Source: Gautieria morchelliformis
Taxonomy: Eukaryota > Basidiomycota > Agaricomycetes > Gomphales > Gomphaceae
Assembly (NCBI GenBank): GCA_015179125.1
Contig: WHVA01000470.1
Location: forward strand, 25,260 to 89,259
Direction of reading: 5' to 3'
Length of the DNA: 64,000 nt
Positions 21,194 through 32,375 of this stretch are shown piece by piece; the stretch's first letter is position 1, and every line of letters starts with the position of its first letter. The notes beneath the pieces were generated by a model, which saw only the letters and a list, made by a program, of their open reading frames with translations, was not told the DNA's origin and did no database searches. Made by a program: the position numbers and the translations under genes.

Positions 21194-21661
21194 TGTAAGG
21201 GCAACCCTGGCTAGTCGTGGAGATCACACTACCACACAACTGACAAGGGGAAATCCAAAGTATGTATAAATGAACAGAGCATACAAGAGAGGGGGTTCTC
21301 ACCTGACAAGGGGAAATCCAAAGAGAAAAGTCTAAGGACCCCCAATGTCAGCGAGCCCGTATTATACTACGCTGCGCAACCAGGGACAACGCTTGGCACC
21401 CGCCATCAACCCTGCATCCCCCTGACCCTTGATCGACCCTTGATGCCACCTATTATGCGAGTCGCTTGATTTCCGACACTGTTCCGGGGCGGAAGTCGGA
21501 AATCGGAGTGGAACTGGCAAGGCGAACGGAACTGGTGGAAGTTCTCCCAGAAGCGGAATCGTTCCCGAAAGCGGATGCGGAGATGGAATCGGAACCGGAA
21601 GCGGAGTCGGAACTGGGTGTGGTGTTGGAACTGGAAATGGAAAACAGGGTGTCCCCTGACA
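21194..21661 (-). repeat. Gypsy-2 5' LTR
   Basis: Same 468 bp as 15449-15916 with about two substitutions. It is followed (minus strand) by GCAGAAAAGTCTCTCC, where a primer-binding site would lie. I could not match this to a tRNA 3' end. Confidence 0.93.
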
Positions 21662-21666
21662 GGTAC

Positions 21667-24600
21667 TTGGCCACAACTGGCTCACCCGCTACAATCCGTC
21701 GATTGACTGAGTATTGGGCAGTATTACTTTCAAGACCATCGACCTAACAACGACTCCAGCGACCACGGCGACGTCAGCCCGCTCAGCTTTGGTTACGACT
21801 TCGACCTCGCCTACGGCTTCTTCACCCCCACCTCCGACCTCGCCTCCAAAGTTGCAAGCATCCCTCGTTTCCCTAATCAATGCACCCGCTTTCATGCGCG
21901 CATCTAGATTGGAAGGGTCCGAAGTGTTTCAGCTCAATCTGGCTTCGCCTGAGCTCCTCGCCAGAGGAGCAACATCGGGAGAAAGTTCCTCCGAGCTTTC
22001 TGAGAATGTTAAGAAACATGTTCCCAAAGTATATCATGAATTTGCAGATGTGTTCAGTAAAGCACGCGCTGACACTCTAGCTCCCCACCGACCCCACGAT
22101 ATCAAAATCAACCTCGAAGAAGGGACCTCGCCACCTATCGGTCCAATCTACTCTCTCTCGGCTTCCGAACTCAAAGCACTTCACTAGTTCATTGACGAGC
22201 ACTTGAACATCGGTTTCATCCGACCTTCACGCTCGCCTCATGGTGCACCGGTATTGTTTGTTCGCAAAAAAGATGGCTCCCTTCAGTTGTGCGTCAACTT
22301 CCGAGGTTTAAACAAGATCTCGAAAAAAGATCGGTATCCATTGCTATTGATTGCTGACTTACTTGATGCTCCAAAGAATGCTCGCATCTATACGAAGATT
22401 GACCTTCGTCATGCTTACCACCTCGTACAGGTGGCCGAGGGTGACGAATGGAAAACCGCCTTCAGGACTCGCTATGGGTCTTTTGAATGGTTGGTTATGC
22501 CATTTGGTCTCACTAATTGCCCTGCTGCTTTCCAGAGATTCATGAACGAGATTTTCGCCGACCTTTTGGACGTTTGTGTGATGGTATACTTGGATGACAT
22601 TCTAATCTACTCCAGTGACCCCTCCAAACATGTTGAACATGTCAAGGAAGTCTTGCGACGACTGTGACTCAACAACCTCTTCGCCAAAGAAGATAAATGC
22701 GAGTTTCATTGCGACTCGGTTGAATTCCTCGGCTACATACTCTCTCCCGAGGGCCTCACTATGGCGGATGATAAGGTAAAGGTCATTCACGACTGGCCTG
22801 AACCTCGCAAAGTTCATGACATCCAGTCCTTCCTCGGTTTCGCAAATTTCTACTGATGTTTCATTCACAACTACTCCGACATCACCATTCCCCTCACCCG
22901 ACTCACCCGCAAGGGTACCCCTTGGAACTTTTCTGAGGATTGTCGGCAGGCCTTCAACCTGCTGAAGAGGGCGTTCACTACCGCTCCTATCCTTACCCAC
23001 TGGATTCCTGACCTTCCGCTAATCGTAGAGACTGATGCTTCAGATTATGCCTTAGCGGCAATCTTATCACTGCGAACCTTGGAAGGCGAACTTCATCACG
23101 TCGCTTTCCACTCCCGCACATTCACCTCTACCGAGCTCAACTACGATGTTCATGACAAGGAGCTCCTAGCAATTTTTGAAGTGTTTCAACGCTGGCGACA
23201 CTACCTCGAGGGCTCTGGCGACCCTGTCGACGTTATCACCGATCACAAAAACCTCAAATACTTTTCAACAACGAAGCTCCTGACCCGTCGACAAGCTCGG
23301 TGGTCAGAATACCTATCCCAGTTCAACCTCGCCATATGCTTCCGACCTGGTCACCTCGGAACGAAGCCTGACTCTCTCACTAGACGATGGGACGTCTACC
23401 TTAAAGAGGGGAATAGCGACTATGCCACCATAAACCCACAGAACCTACGGCCAGTGTTTACCCAACACCAGCTGGCATCGTCCCTTAGAGCTACTAACCT
23501 CTCTCCCGTCGTACTCCGAGCCGCTTCACTGCTTGATACCGAGCAGATCCGAGCTGACATATTAGCAAACCTCCCCTCGGACCCCATAGCCAAGTCGCAC
23601 CTCGGCTTGGTTAATGACCCGAGGTGGACCACAGACCCCGAGGGTTTTCTCAAGCTTGACAACCGAACCTACGTTCCAGCGGCCCAAGACCTTCGACTTC
23701 GCATCCTGCAATACAAGCACGACCACATTCTCTCGGGACACTTCGGGGTCAACAAGACCTTGGAGTTGATCCGATGAGATTACACTTGGCCAGGGATTAG
23801 ATCCTTTGTCAAAGAGTATTGCAAGACTTGCACCACTTGTATGCGAAGCAAGCTGCAACGTTGCAAGCCCTATGGTCTTCTCAAACAACTCCCCGTTCCT
23901 GAGAAGCCTTGGAATTCCATCTCTATGGATTTCATTGAGAAGCTTCCCCCTTCATCCGAGTTCACCTCCATCCTAGTGATTGTTGACCGCTTCACTAAGC
24001 AGGTTATCTTCATTCCAACCACAGACAAGATAACCTCGCAAGAGCTCGCTCATCTCTTCGTCCTTCATGTCTTTTCCAAGCATGGAGTCCCCTCGCACGT
24101 CACCTCGGACAGGGGTTCCGAGTTCGTCTCGCACTTCTGGCGTTCCCTAGGGAAAGCCTTGGACATGCGGTTGCACTTCACCTCGGGATATCATCCCGAG
24201 GGTGACGGTCAAACCGAGCGTGCTAACCAGACCTTGGAACAGTACCTCAGGATGCAACTATCAGCAGTCCAATTGGGCTTCGCTCCTTCCCCTAGCCGAG
24301 TTCGCCTACAACAACGCGCCTAGCGCAACCACCGGCATCTCCCCATTCTTTGCTAATAAGGGTTACCATCCGAACCTCGCAGTTCACCCCGAGCGCGACC
24401 TCGCCTCGGCACGAGCCCAAGACTTCGTGGTTGACCTGGATGAGCTTCACCAAGAACTTTGCCGCGCCATCCTCGAGGCTCAGAAGACTTACCAAGCCTC
24501 GGCCGATGTTCGCCGCAAGCCCGCTCCGGATTTCCCAGTAGGATCCCTCGCCTTTGTGAAGGCACAGTACTTCAGAACGACTTGCCCTACCAAAAAGCTC

Positions 24601-25002
24601 GCCGAGAAGTTCTTGGGTCCTTTTGAGATCATTTCCCGAGTGGGTACTCACTCCTTCACCCTTCGACTTCCAGAACACATGCATTCAGTCCATCCAGTAT
24701 TCCATGTATCTATGCTCGAACCAGCCTCGCCCAACACCATCCCGAACCGAGTTCAGCCGCCTCCGCCCCCAGTCGTTATCGACGGCGATCCCGAGTTCGA
24801 GGTTTCCGAAATCCTCGACTCAAAGATCGATACTAGACGCAAGAGCTGCAAGCTACTCTATCTTGTTAGGTGGACTGGTTACGAAGGTACCGACGAAGAA
24901 ACCTCGTGGATCCTCGCTTCCGAGCTTGATCATGCCTCGGAGCTGGTCACTGACTTCCACGAATCTTACCCGGCCAAGCCAGGACCTTTGACTGCTCTAT
25001 GA
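21667..25002 (+). pseudogene. pol: Gypsy-1 pol, RT - RNase H - integrase - chromodomain part
   Basis: Continues the protease frame after Gypsy-2 (LGHNWLTRYNPSID). Reverse transcriptase (VYLDDILIY), RNase H (DASDYALAAIL, TDHKNLKYF), integrase (SDRGSEF, YHPEGDGQTER) and chromodomain (EVSEILDSKI, LVRWTGYEGTDEETSW) are all present, ending at TGA 25000-25002. Stops interrupt it at 21708 (TGA where family members have W), 22185 (TAG), 22665 (TGA), 22854 (TGA) and 23775 (TGA). There is also a frame change near 24262 in integrase. Most stops are TGA in positions where the family has Arg or Trp, consistent with C-to-T change. Confidence 0.9.
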
Positions 25003-25357
25003 CCATTCCTTGTTTAACCCCCATGAACCCAGTAGCTAGATAACAAAATCCCCTCACAACCGAACAACAAAAATCGATAAAATCCAAGAAATTCCATTAT
25101 TTCTCTTAGTAGTTACCCAAACATCCTCATATACTCTCCCTTGCTCTCCTCCCTACCCTCGCCTGACTCCTCCTCATTACTACTGCTACTTCGCTCCACC
25201 AGACCCCCATGTCCTCCATAATCTGCCAAGTCCCTCGCCCCCTGCATCCGCTTCAAATAATTTCACCTCCTCCTTATCCTCATAAACTCCACATCCACCC
25301 GATTCATCCTATCGTTCGCCGCCCTAAACTCCCCCAACAACTCACACACCCAAGACC
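25003..25357 (+). other. Gypsy-1 3' flank without recognisable LTR
   Basis: A pyrimidine-rich 355-bp stretch (CCTCCTC-type) after the pol stop. It does not resemble the 5' LTR at 1791-1874 and 3315-3700. It may be 3' untranslated sequence of Gypsy-1 ahead of a lost LTR. Confidence 0.45.
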
Positions 25358-25832
25358 TAAGCTGAATATGAATGCCTATGCTCTTGCAAAGCCCAATCAG
25401 CATCCACATAACCAACCAGTCCTTCTCGATTCTTTCCAAGTGTTAATTTGTAGTCTTTGGTAGTCTTTAAATATCTAAAGACTCCTTTGACTGCATTCTA
25501 ATGTGTTCCACCTGGATTTTCAAGGAATTGAGATAGTAATGACACTGCAAATGCAATGTCTGGTCGAGTGGCTACTGCTGCTCACATGAGTGATCTGATT
25601 GCTTGCCTATATGGCATCCTCACCATGGCATTCTTTCCTTGCTCAGTTTGAGGGCATTGGTCTTTTGATAGCTTTATATTTGGGTCTAGAGGTGTATGAC
25701 ATGGTTTAGCATCTTCTAGATTGAAGCACTTGAGGATTTTCTCAATGTATGCAGGTTGAGAAATCGAGATTGTCTTGTTTTTCCAGTCTCTTTCACTTTT
25801 GAGGTTGAGTAAACAGTGTATCTCACCCAGAT
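25358..25832 (-). mobile_element. Copia RT/RNase H fragment, inverted arm
   Basis: The reverse complement of this 475-bp stretch matches 26526-27000 at roughly 90 percent by eye, including the CTGGGTGAGATACACTG start and the TATTCAGCTTA end. It encodes (minus strand) the end of a copia RT and the start of RNase H, with its own stops. The two arms are separated by about 690 bp, giving a foldback structure. Confidence 0.85.
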
Positions 25833-27406
25833 GGAACGGTACAATATCAAAATCTGGTTGAACCAGCGAATGCAGATGATGCTTTAAATGACCAAATATG
25901 GAAGAAGTCGATGGATGAAGAGTATAATGCTCTAATCAACAAGAATGTATGGGAAGTAGTCAAACCACCATCAAACACAAATATTGTAGGTAACCAATGG
26001 GTTTTCATTTGGAAACATATCCTCAAAGAAATCCTATCACACCTAGATCACGGATGGTCACTCAAGGCTTTACACAAAGCTTTGGAGTCAATTATGACAA
26101 AACCTACTCTCCTGTTGCATGACTCAGCTCCTTATGGGTTATATGTGCAATCGCAGCCAGAAACGATTGGCCGATACATCAAATGGACGTAGATTACACT
26201 TATCTCAATGTGACACTGCCCGAACCAATCTATATGAAGCAGCCATATGGATATGAGAGTAAAATTAAAGACAATGTGCTCCTGCTCATGAAAGCTCTAT
26301 ATGGGCTAAAGCAATCCAGAAGGGCATGGTATCAATGTCTAAGCAGAAAATTTATTAAGCTAGGAGTCACGAAATCCGCTTCTGATGCAGCTGTGTTTTA
26401 TAGACAAGGTGCCCGAGGCCATGCAATTATTGCGACAGCAGTTGATGACCTGACTATCACTGCTGAAAACCAGTGAACTCTCGATGGAGTAAAGGATAGT
26501 CTTAAACATGTCTTTAGCATGAAAGATCTGGGTGAGATACACTGGTTACTCAACCTCAAAATCGAAAGAGACTGGAAAAACAAGACGATCTCGATCTCTC
26601 AACCTGCATACATTGAGAGAATCCTCGAGTGTTTCAATCTAGAAGACACTAAAGGATGCGGTACACCTCTGGACCCAAATATAAAACTATCAAAAGATCT
26701 ATGCCCTCAAACTGAGCAAGGAAAGAATGCCATGGCGAAGATGTCATACAGGCAAGCAATTGGATCACTCATGTGGGTAGCAGTAGCCACTTGACCACAC
26801 ATTGCATTTGCAGTGTCATTATTATCTCAATTCCACGAAAATCCAGGTGGAACACATTGGAATGCAGTCAAATGAGTCTTTAAATACCTAAAGACTACCA
26901 AAGACTACAAATTAACACTTGGAAAGAATCGAGAAGGACTGGTTGGTTATGTGGATGCTGATTGGGCTTCACAAGAGCATAGGCATTCATATTCAGCTTA
27001 TGTCCTCCAGACTGATGAAGGGACTGTATCATGGAGTTGCCAGAAGCAATCCATTGTAGCCCTCTCATCAACAGAAGCCAAATTCATTGCCTTAACTCAT
27101 GTGAGCCAAGAGGCTCTATGGATGCGCGATCTCATTTCTGAAATATTCCAACCACTGAATTCACCAGTCAAACTCTTTTTAGACAATCTGTCTGCCATTA
27201 CCATTGCCTGTGGCAATCAACAACATGCTAGGACAAAGCATTTCAACATTCATTTGTATTTCATTTGAGATACAATCAAAAAGAAATTGCAATCAAATAT
27301 TTGCCAACAGACCAAATGCTGGCAGATATCCTCACAAAAGGATTATCAAGTCCAAGGGTCAAAATGCTCAACGAAAAACTCAGTATATATTAGGTTTGAG
27401 GGGGAA
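25833..27406 (+). pseudogene. Ty1/copia pol fragment (RT and RNase H)
   Basis: Degenerate copia polymerase region with no gag, protease or integrase upstream. Seen are WKKSMDEEYNALINKNVWE and QWVF near the RT start, LYGLKQSRRAWYQ, VDDL (in place of YVDD), SYRQAIGSLMW, VDADWAS and the RNase H run QKQSIVALSSTEAKF. Stops occur near 26476, 26792, 26875 and 27266, and there is a frame change near 26020-26190. A polypurine tract, GAGGGGGAA (27398-27406), follows and abuts TGTTGAGTGC, the presumed 3' LTR start. Confidence 0.88.
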
Positions 27407-28074
27407 TGTTGAGTGCATATGAGCACCAGACTTCAAACCCAACCTTTCCTTTATATATTGTTGTTCTTTCTTTTGATTTTGACCTGAAATTATGCAGACA
27501 TTCATTCTATGATTTTTTTAATATTTTTCCTTGATTTTTTCTTTTCATGTTCAGCCAAACCGACCCTTTGTGGGTGGTTGTGGACAAATTTCCTTTTTGG
27601 GCTGTGGCAGTTCACTAACGTGTTACATTACATTCCTAGGCACTCAAGTGCCTGACTGGTGCTTAAATGCCAGAACCATATATATGCGAGTGAAATAGGC
27701 CAATCCATGGCCTTCCCTCCTCAGTGTTGACTATCACTGAGGAGGTGAGTTTAATAGTGTACAAGCCTCACCTGCACTTCGCTTCGGCAAGTCTTTGGGG
27801 GACACATTGCCGGTGGCAACATCTGTGAATTCGAGGACAACTTCATTGTAGACTATGTTTTGTGTCTCTAGTTCATGTAAAGGAATACATACTTGAAGGT
27901 ACATGGGGCAGGAAAGGAGATTAAAGGGATTGTTTGTTGTAGTTATAGAGGAAAACACCATGTTTATCAAGGTCTGTCAAGAATAGAAGAAAATGTGTGA
28001 TGAATCTCTCCTGGTCAAAGAAGAAGACATGAAGCTACATGAGAAGGTTAGGAAAACCTCTTTGGCTGGAAGGA
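27407..28074 (+). mobile_element. Presumed copia 3' LTR and flank
   Basis: The sequence starts TGTTGAGTGCATATGAGC directly after the polypurine tract, as a 3' LTR should. There is a TATATATT motif near 27455-27461, and CCATATATATGCGAG near 27675. The LTR's right end cannot be fixed because no second LTR or target duplication is visible. Confidence 0.5.
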
Positions 28075-28079
28075 CACGT

Positions 28080-29354
28080 TGTCATGACGCGTTTATTTCC
28101 CATACTCAGAAGCTCAGTTTTCCTATTTTCTCACCCCACCTTCGTGTTCGTTCCGATCACCATTGTCATGTTCAGCAACCAATTCTCGCTGTTCGCGCCA
28201 ACTACCATAGCCACGCCGTCAAACGCACGATCGATGTCTTGGGACTGACTCGGCAGTCAACACTGGGCCTACCACCTCCTCTGATTGACCCTCTTCCGAT
28301 GGTGTTCTGATAGTTGGGTTGTCATGACCTGTGTATTTCCTGCACCTTGGTATCCCCATTTTCCCTTTCACTACTCCTCCTCAATGTTCGCTCGGCTTCG
28401 CCCTCCACCTCGACCTCTCCTCCCCTATGTCACTTCTGTTCGCCCTTCCTTGCATTTCGCCGAACAGCTATTCGCTGCTCGCATCATTCGCCAGCAGGCA
28501 CACCATCAAATATGATCGATACCATTCACCCGGCATGATGGTTCATCATTAACCCCATCGTCTTCTTAAATCCAACCCCATTGGGCGTTCGTATGGTCAA
28601 AGTATGTTCGCAGGACATCCCTTCCATAGGTCATGCGGAATCAACCCAGTAGACCAAGAGTCCGTGCAGGGTAGCATGTATGCGGGTCCCAAGACATGGT
28701 TTTGTCCATAAGTGCCTTTGCCACCTTTACTCTCCGTTGTTTCATGTTCTCCCTCTTCTCACATTCTATTGTATGTTTATTTCATCGATGTTGTATCATG
28801 ACTGCGCACCCCGATCCAACCCTGACTTGTGACCGGCTCTTTCCTATTCGCTGATACCTTACGAGCATTCGATATAAGTAGTTTACATTCGCATGTATAT
28901 TCCCCAGTTCAATTATCATATGTCATTCATCTTGTGCAGCTTTGACCTCGCCGTGGTCATCGTCTTAAGCCTTCTGTTGGAGATTTCCATCTTCGACTAG
29001 TAGAGGACTTAGGCATCACTGGTGAGTTCTCATATTTCATCTTCGTTACCTTAGCCTTCGAACCATTTTCTGTGCTGTTGGCGAAGGGCTCCGAAGGAGC
29101 ACCTTCGCCAGCGAAGGGATTGTCAAGACTTAGACAGCCCTTCCGTGAGACCTTGCACGTTACATCGTCAACAGTCACGGGCCATTTCGCTACGACTGTA
29201 GATAGGGTGAGCCCCGTTTAGGCAAGCCCTCTTACCTTGTGAACATTCATTGGTTCACCTATTCACCGAACGGCATACTTATTCGCACAAGTTATTCGGG
29301 AATTCGCTGTGTTCACTAATACACGATATTAACGCCTGAAAACCAATCTTGACA
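28080..29354 (+). mobile_element. Solo LTR, family A, copy 3
   Basis: 1275 bp with ends TGTCATGACG and AATCTTGACA and a perfect target duplication, CACGT, at 28075-28079 and 29355-29359. The first 240 bp are partly repeated from 28320 (TGTCATGACCTGTGTATTTCC), so the LTR start is present twice. This explains why this copy is about 200 bp longer than the one at 118-1195. The two LTRs otherwise align along their length, including the GCGAAGGGCTCCGAAGGAGC palindrome. Confidence 0.9.
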
Positions 29355-29359
29355 CACGT

Positions 29360-31412
29360 ACATGAACGGAGCCTCTCCCTTGGGATTCAGCATATATTTG
29401 AATGGTCCTGAAGGATTTAAGATTGAGAACTGCTAAGAGTGAGTTGAACATTATATAAAATCAGCACATAGATGATGGGACCCCATGTCAATTACTCATC
29501 TATCAAAGCCACTGAGACAAATGTCTCACTGAACGACAGCAAGAATAAGGTTCATCAAGTGAAACCTGGCAGTGGACACTGTGCTCGTCCTTCTAGCTTG
29601 GGATGAGATAATATTGTCTCACCGATAAAGTCCGAGGGTAACAGTGATCATGTGAAATAATCGATCATCAATAGGAAAGGCTGAAAAACAGATCATGCAC
29701 ATTACCTGATATGGCATGACTCAGCGACGAATAGAGACAGTTGTTCAACAGTTCCAACCTATGCTTCCATTGATTATCTGATGTGTTTTCGTAGATGCGA
29801 CGCTCCCTTCATGTGCATGTGAGGGAGTTGCTGCAGACGTCAGTGTCGCATTCAGGCAAGACCGACGCTGGCAACTAATCCCATGACCACGTCTATGGTG
29901 GACACATCCGGCATCTGTTGGAGACAAGTCGATCCACAAGCAGCCGCGGTAGCATCCCAGCACTTCAAAGCTGTGCACCCTGTTCTTGATGTCACTTTAT
30001 CAATCGTTGACACATTGGTGTGCCTGGTGCTAGTAGCAGTACCGCTGACTAGTTCACATCTAAAGCAATTCCATCCACTGTCACCACTTGGGCACCGGTT
30101 CTTCAAAACCCTGCTGCACTTCAGTTGGAGGGTCTTAAAAACCTTACACTTGTACAGCTCATTCTCTTTGGGGGAATGACTCTCAACAGGTATTGAAGGC
30201 TTCAGGAACCGCTGGAGTGACAGAGGTTGTGAATAAGGAATGAAAGTAGTTTGAATCCATACGCATCACACCTCATAGCCTTTGTTTTACTGTTGCTAAC
30301 AGGGTATGTTCTAAAAAAGCCAATGTAGATGGCACATCAGATACTAATGGCACAAAATAATGAATAAGCGTCGGATCGTCGCCACGATATATGATGGTGC
30401 ACCAATCTGTGAATATAAACAGGGCGTCCACTGTACCACGATATACCCTACAGAATAAGTGTGTTTATAAGGGGTCCTGAAGAAGAGATGAGAGGTCATC
30501 TGACAACGATGCTGTGAACTCCAAGTATCCGCAGGAGTCGCAGACACACAGTGGTGATACATATGTTGTGATGTTGATGATTCTAACAGTGTACTACATC
30601 TTGAGCCGTCCCACTCTCCCTTCCATTCTCCCAACCCTCCTTGATGACTGTTGCAATTTCTACACCGTTTCATCATCGTTGAGCAGCATGGACCAGATAT
30701 AAATATGGTCGAGGTAGCCTCTTCTTTTCATGCAACACCCCTCGATGACAGTTCTGAGTCAGCCTGCCATGGGCTTCCTTGTTATGGCATGGCTGATGCA
30801 TACCTGATACCCACGTGGTTGTGTGTTCTATGTCCACGTGTCCATGTGACGGAGTTGATGGTGCAGTGCATGGGCATAGCAGCACGCTCCTGCTCTAGCA
30901 TGCAAGAGATGGAGCACAGCCTAGGGGCATGGAGGTGTGCAGCCGATGCCAGCATGTGACATAACAGGTAAGCTGCGACAATGACAGAGAGTGAGACCAA
31001 AATACCTGGTTGACCCCAAAAATACAGATGGATCATCACCCATGACAGCTGTCATCTGGCCTGGGACAAAGATGGATGGAGACAACAGTCATCACAGAAA
31101 AAAAAACACCGGCATGACCCCAAAAAAAACAAGTGTTGTTCAGTGATGCGAGCGGTAAAACAAATAAAGACCTACATTTATAACCCCACCCCAAAAAAAA
31201 GGAGGAATGGCACAAAGAGGTAACAGGTAAGCTGGGACAACAATAGACAGTGAGACAACATTCATTATTGAAAACCAATGAAAAAATACCTTGTTGACCC
31301 CCAAAAAAATGATTCATCATGAGGAGGCACGAGGGTGGGAAGTTCTAACGACGATGGCAAGCCACGCAACTGTTGAAAAGGTAGTAAGAGAATGTCGCTG
31401 GTGAATGAAAAT
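29360..31412. other. Unassigned intergenic region
   Basis: No convincing gene. Short open frames lack recognisable motifs. From 30960 to 31340 there are three or four loose repeats combining GGTAAGCTG(C/G)GACAA, GACAGTGAGAC and poly-A-rich TGACCCCAAAAA segments. These may be remnants of an old element. Confidence 0.5.
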
Positions 31413-31775
31413 GGCGATACGAATGTTTCAAGTGAAGGACGGAGTGCTGAATGCATGGGAAGAAGCAAGGGAACGACACAAATGTTTCAAGAAGGACAGA
31501 GTGCAGAACACATGGGATGAAACAACAGTGAGACAAAGGTCGTGACTGGCAGAAAAATAGTCGCAAACATCCTGAAAGGGACAGAAAGCTGCGATACGAA
31601 TGTTTCAAGTGAAGGATGGCATGCTGAACACATGGGAAGAAGCAAGGGAACAACACAAATGTTTCAAGAAGGACAGAGTGCATAACACATGGGATGAAAC
31701 AACAGTGAGACAAAGGTCGAAAGGTTGTGACATGGCAGAAAAATAGCTGCAAAGATCCTGAAAGGGACAGAAAGC
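31413..31775. repeat. 177-bp tandem repeat, about two copies
   Basis: A unit beginning GCGATACGAATGTTTCAAG at 31413 recurs at 31590. Both contain AAATGTTTCAAGAAGGACAG and TGAAAGGGACAGAAAGCTGCG. The minus strand is open for 201 codons across it only because the repeat carries that frame; no known domain is seen. Confidence 0.75.
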
Positions 31776-32375
31776 TGCGTGAAACATGGAGAAAGGGCCA
31801 CAAACTTTCACACATTGTATGCTTAATATAAGAGTAATCTTCATAGTAGTTAACTGAAAAAACATGTAGAACACTGAATAGGTACTTTCCATTGTATTTG
31901 GAGTGTTGACTATCATTGAGAACACTGAATAGTTCATAAGTCTCCTGCAAGTCCCATCATTCATATAACTGGTCTATAACTTCCTACTTGCCCAAACCAA
32001 GTTACTTCATTTTTAGGTAGAACACTCAACCACCATAGATGCAGTGTGAGGTCAAATAAATGAGGAGAAAATATAAGTAAAAATAAAAATTGAGTGTTCC
32101 TCCCAACAAAATCATGCGGCCTCTATGCATCGCATCCATGATCTGCCATGCTCAAACCAGCTGAAATCAAGTTTTGTGGACCCCTTCGCAATAACAGCGG
32201 TATTCGCCGGCCGCCAGAGACCGGTTTGTGACCAGGGTGGTATCCAGAATAAAAGTTCAGAGGGCGACTTTAGTAACCAGCCATTTTCAAGCGGTGAGTC
32301 ATGTCGAAGCCCAGGCCCCGTAGCTGTGCAAAAGATATTAGGAGATTCCGATGTCCCGACAAATTAAGGTAACAG
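31776..32375. other. Unassigned 3' flank of the NLR gene
   Basis: AT-rich sequence with no gene seen. The last part presumably holds the 3' UTR and polyadenylation signals of the minus-strand NLR gene ending at 32376. Confidence 0.5.

Larger units (their letters stand above)
15449..21661 (-). mobile_element. Gypsy-2: young full-length Ty3/gypsy chromovirus
   Basis: A 6213-bp LTR retrotransposon on the minus strand with 468-bp LTRs at both ends (15449-15916 and 21194-21661). I find two differences between them: C/T near 15670 versus 21412, and C/T in GGTGTGGTGTNGG. The target duplication is GGTAC. It has gag, an uninterrupted pol of 1375 codons, a polypurine tract and TG...CA ends. The near-identical LTRs and open pol indicate a recent insertion, later than the decay of its host Gypsy-1. 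One frameshift in gag is the only visible lesion. Confidence 0.95.
1791..25357 (+). mobile_element. Gypsy-1: decayed Ty3/gypsy chromovirus, multiply interrupted
   Basis: A chromodomain-bearing LTR retrotransposon with gag (CCHC knuckle), protease, RT, RNase H, integrase and chromodomain in that order. It starts with an LTR terminus, TGTAAGAACCC, at 1791. It is split by a solo LTR (1875-3309), a LINE with a nested hAT (4802-14777) and a second gypsy element (15449-21661). Without these insertions about 5.9 kb remain. The reading frame resumes correctly across both coding insertions once one target-duplication copy is removed. Pol carries several internal stops, so the element is dead. No 3' LTR is recognisable; its right end seems cut off near 25357 by copia-derived sequence. 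Confidence 0.85.

Noticed and set aside
31345..31950. 201-codon Phe/Ser/Cys-rich frame on the minus strand
   Set aside because: It exists because of the 177-bp tandem repeat; no recognisable domain or gene structure.
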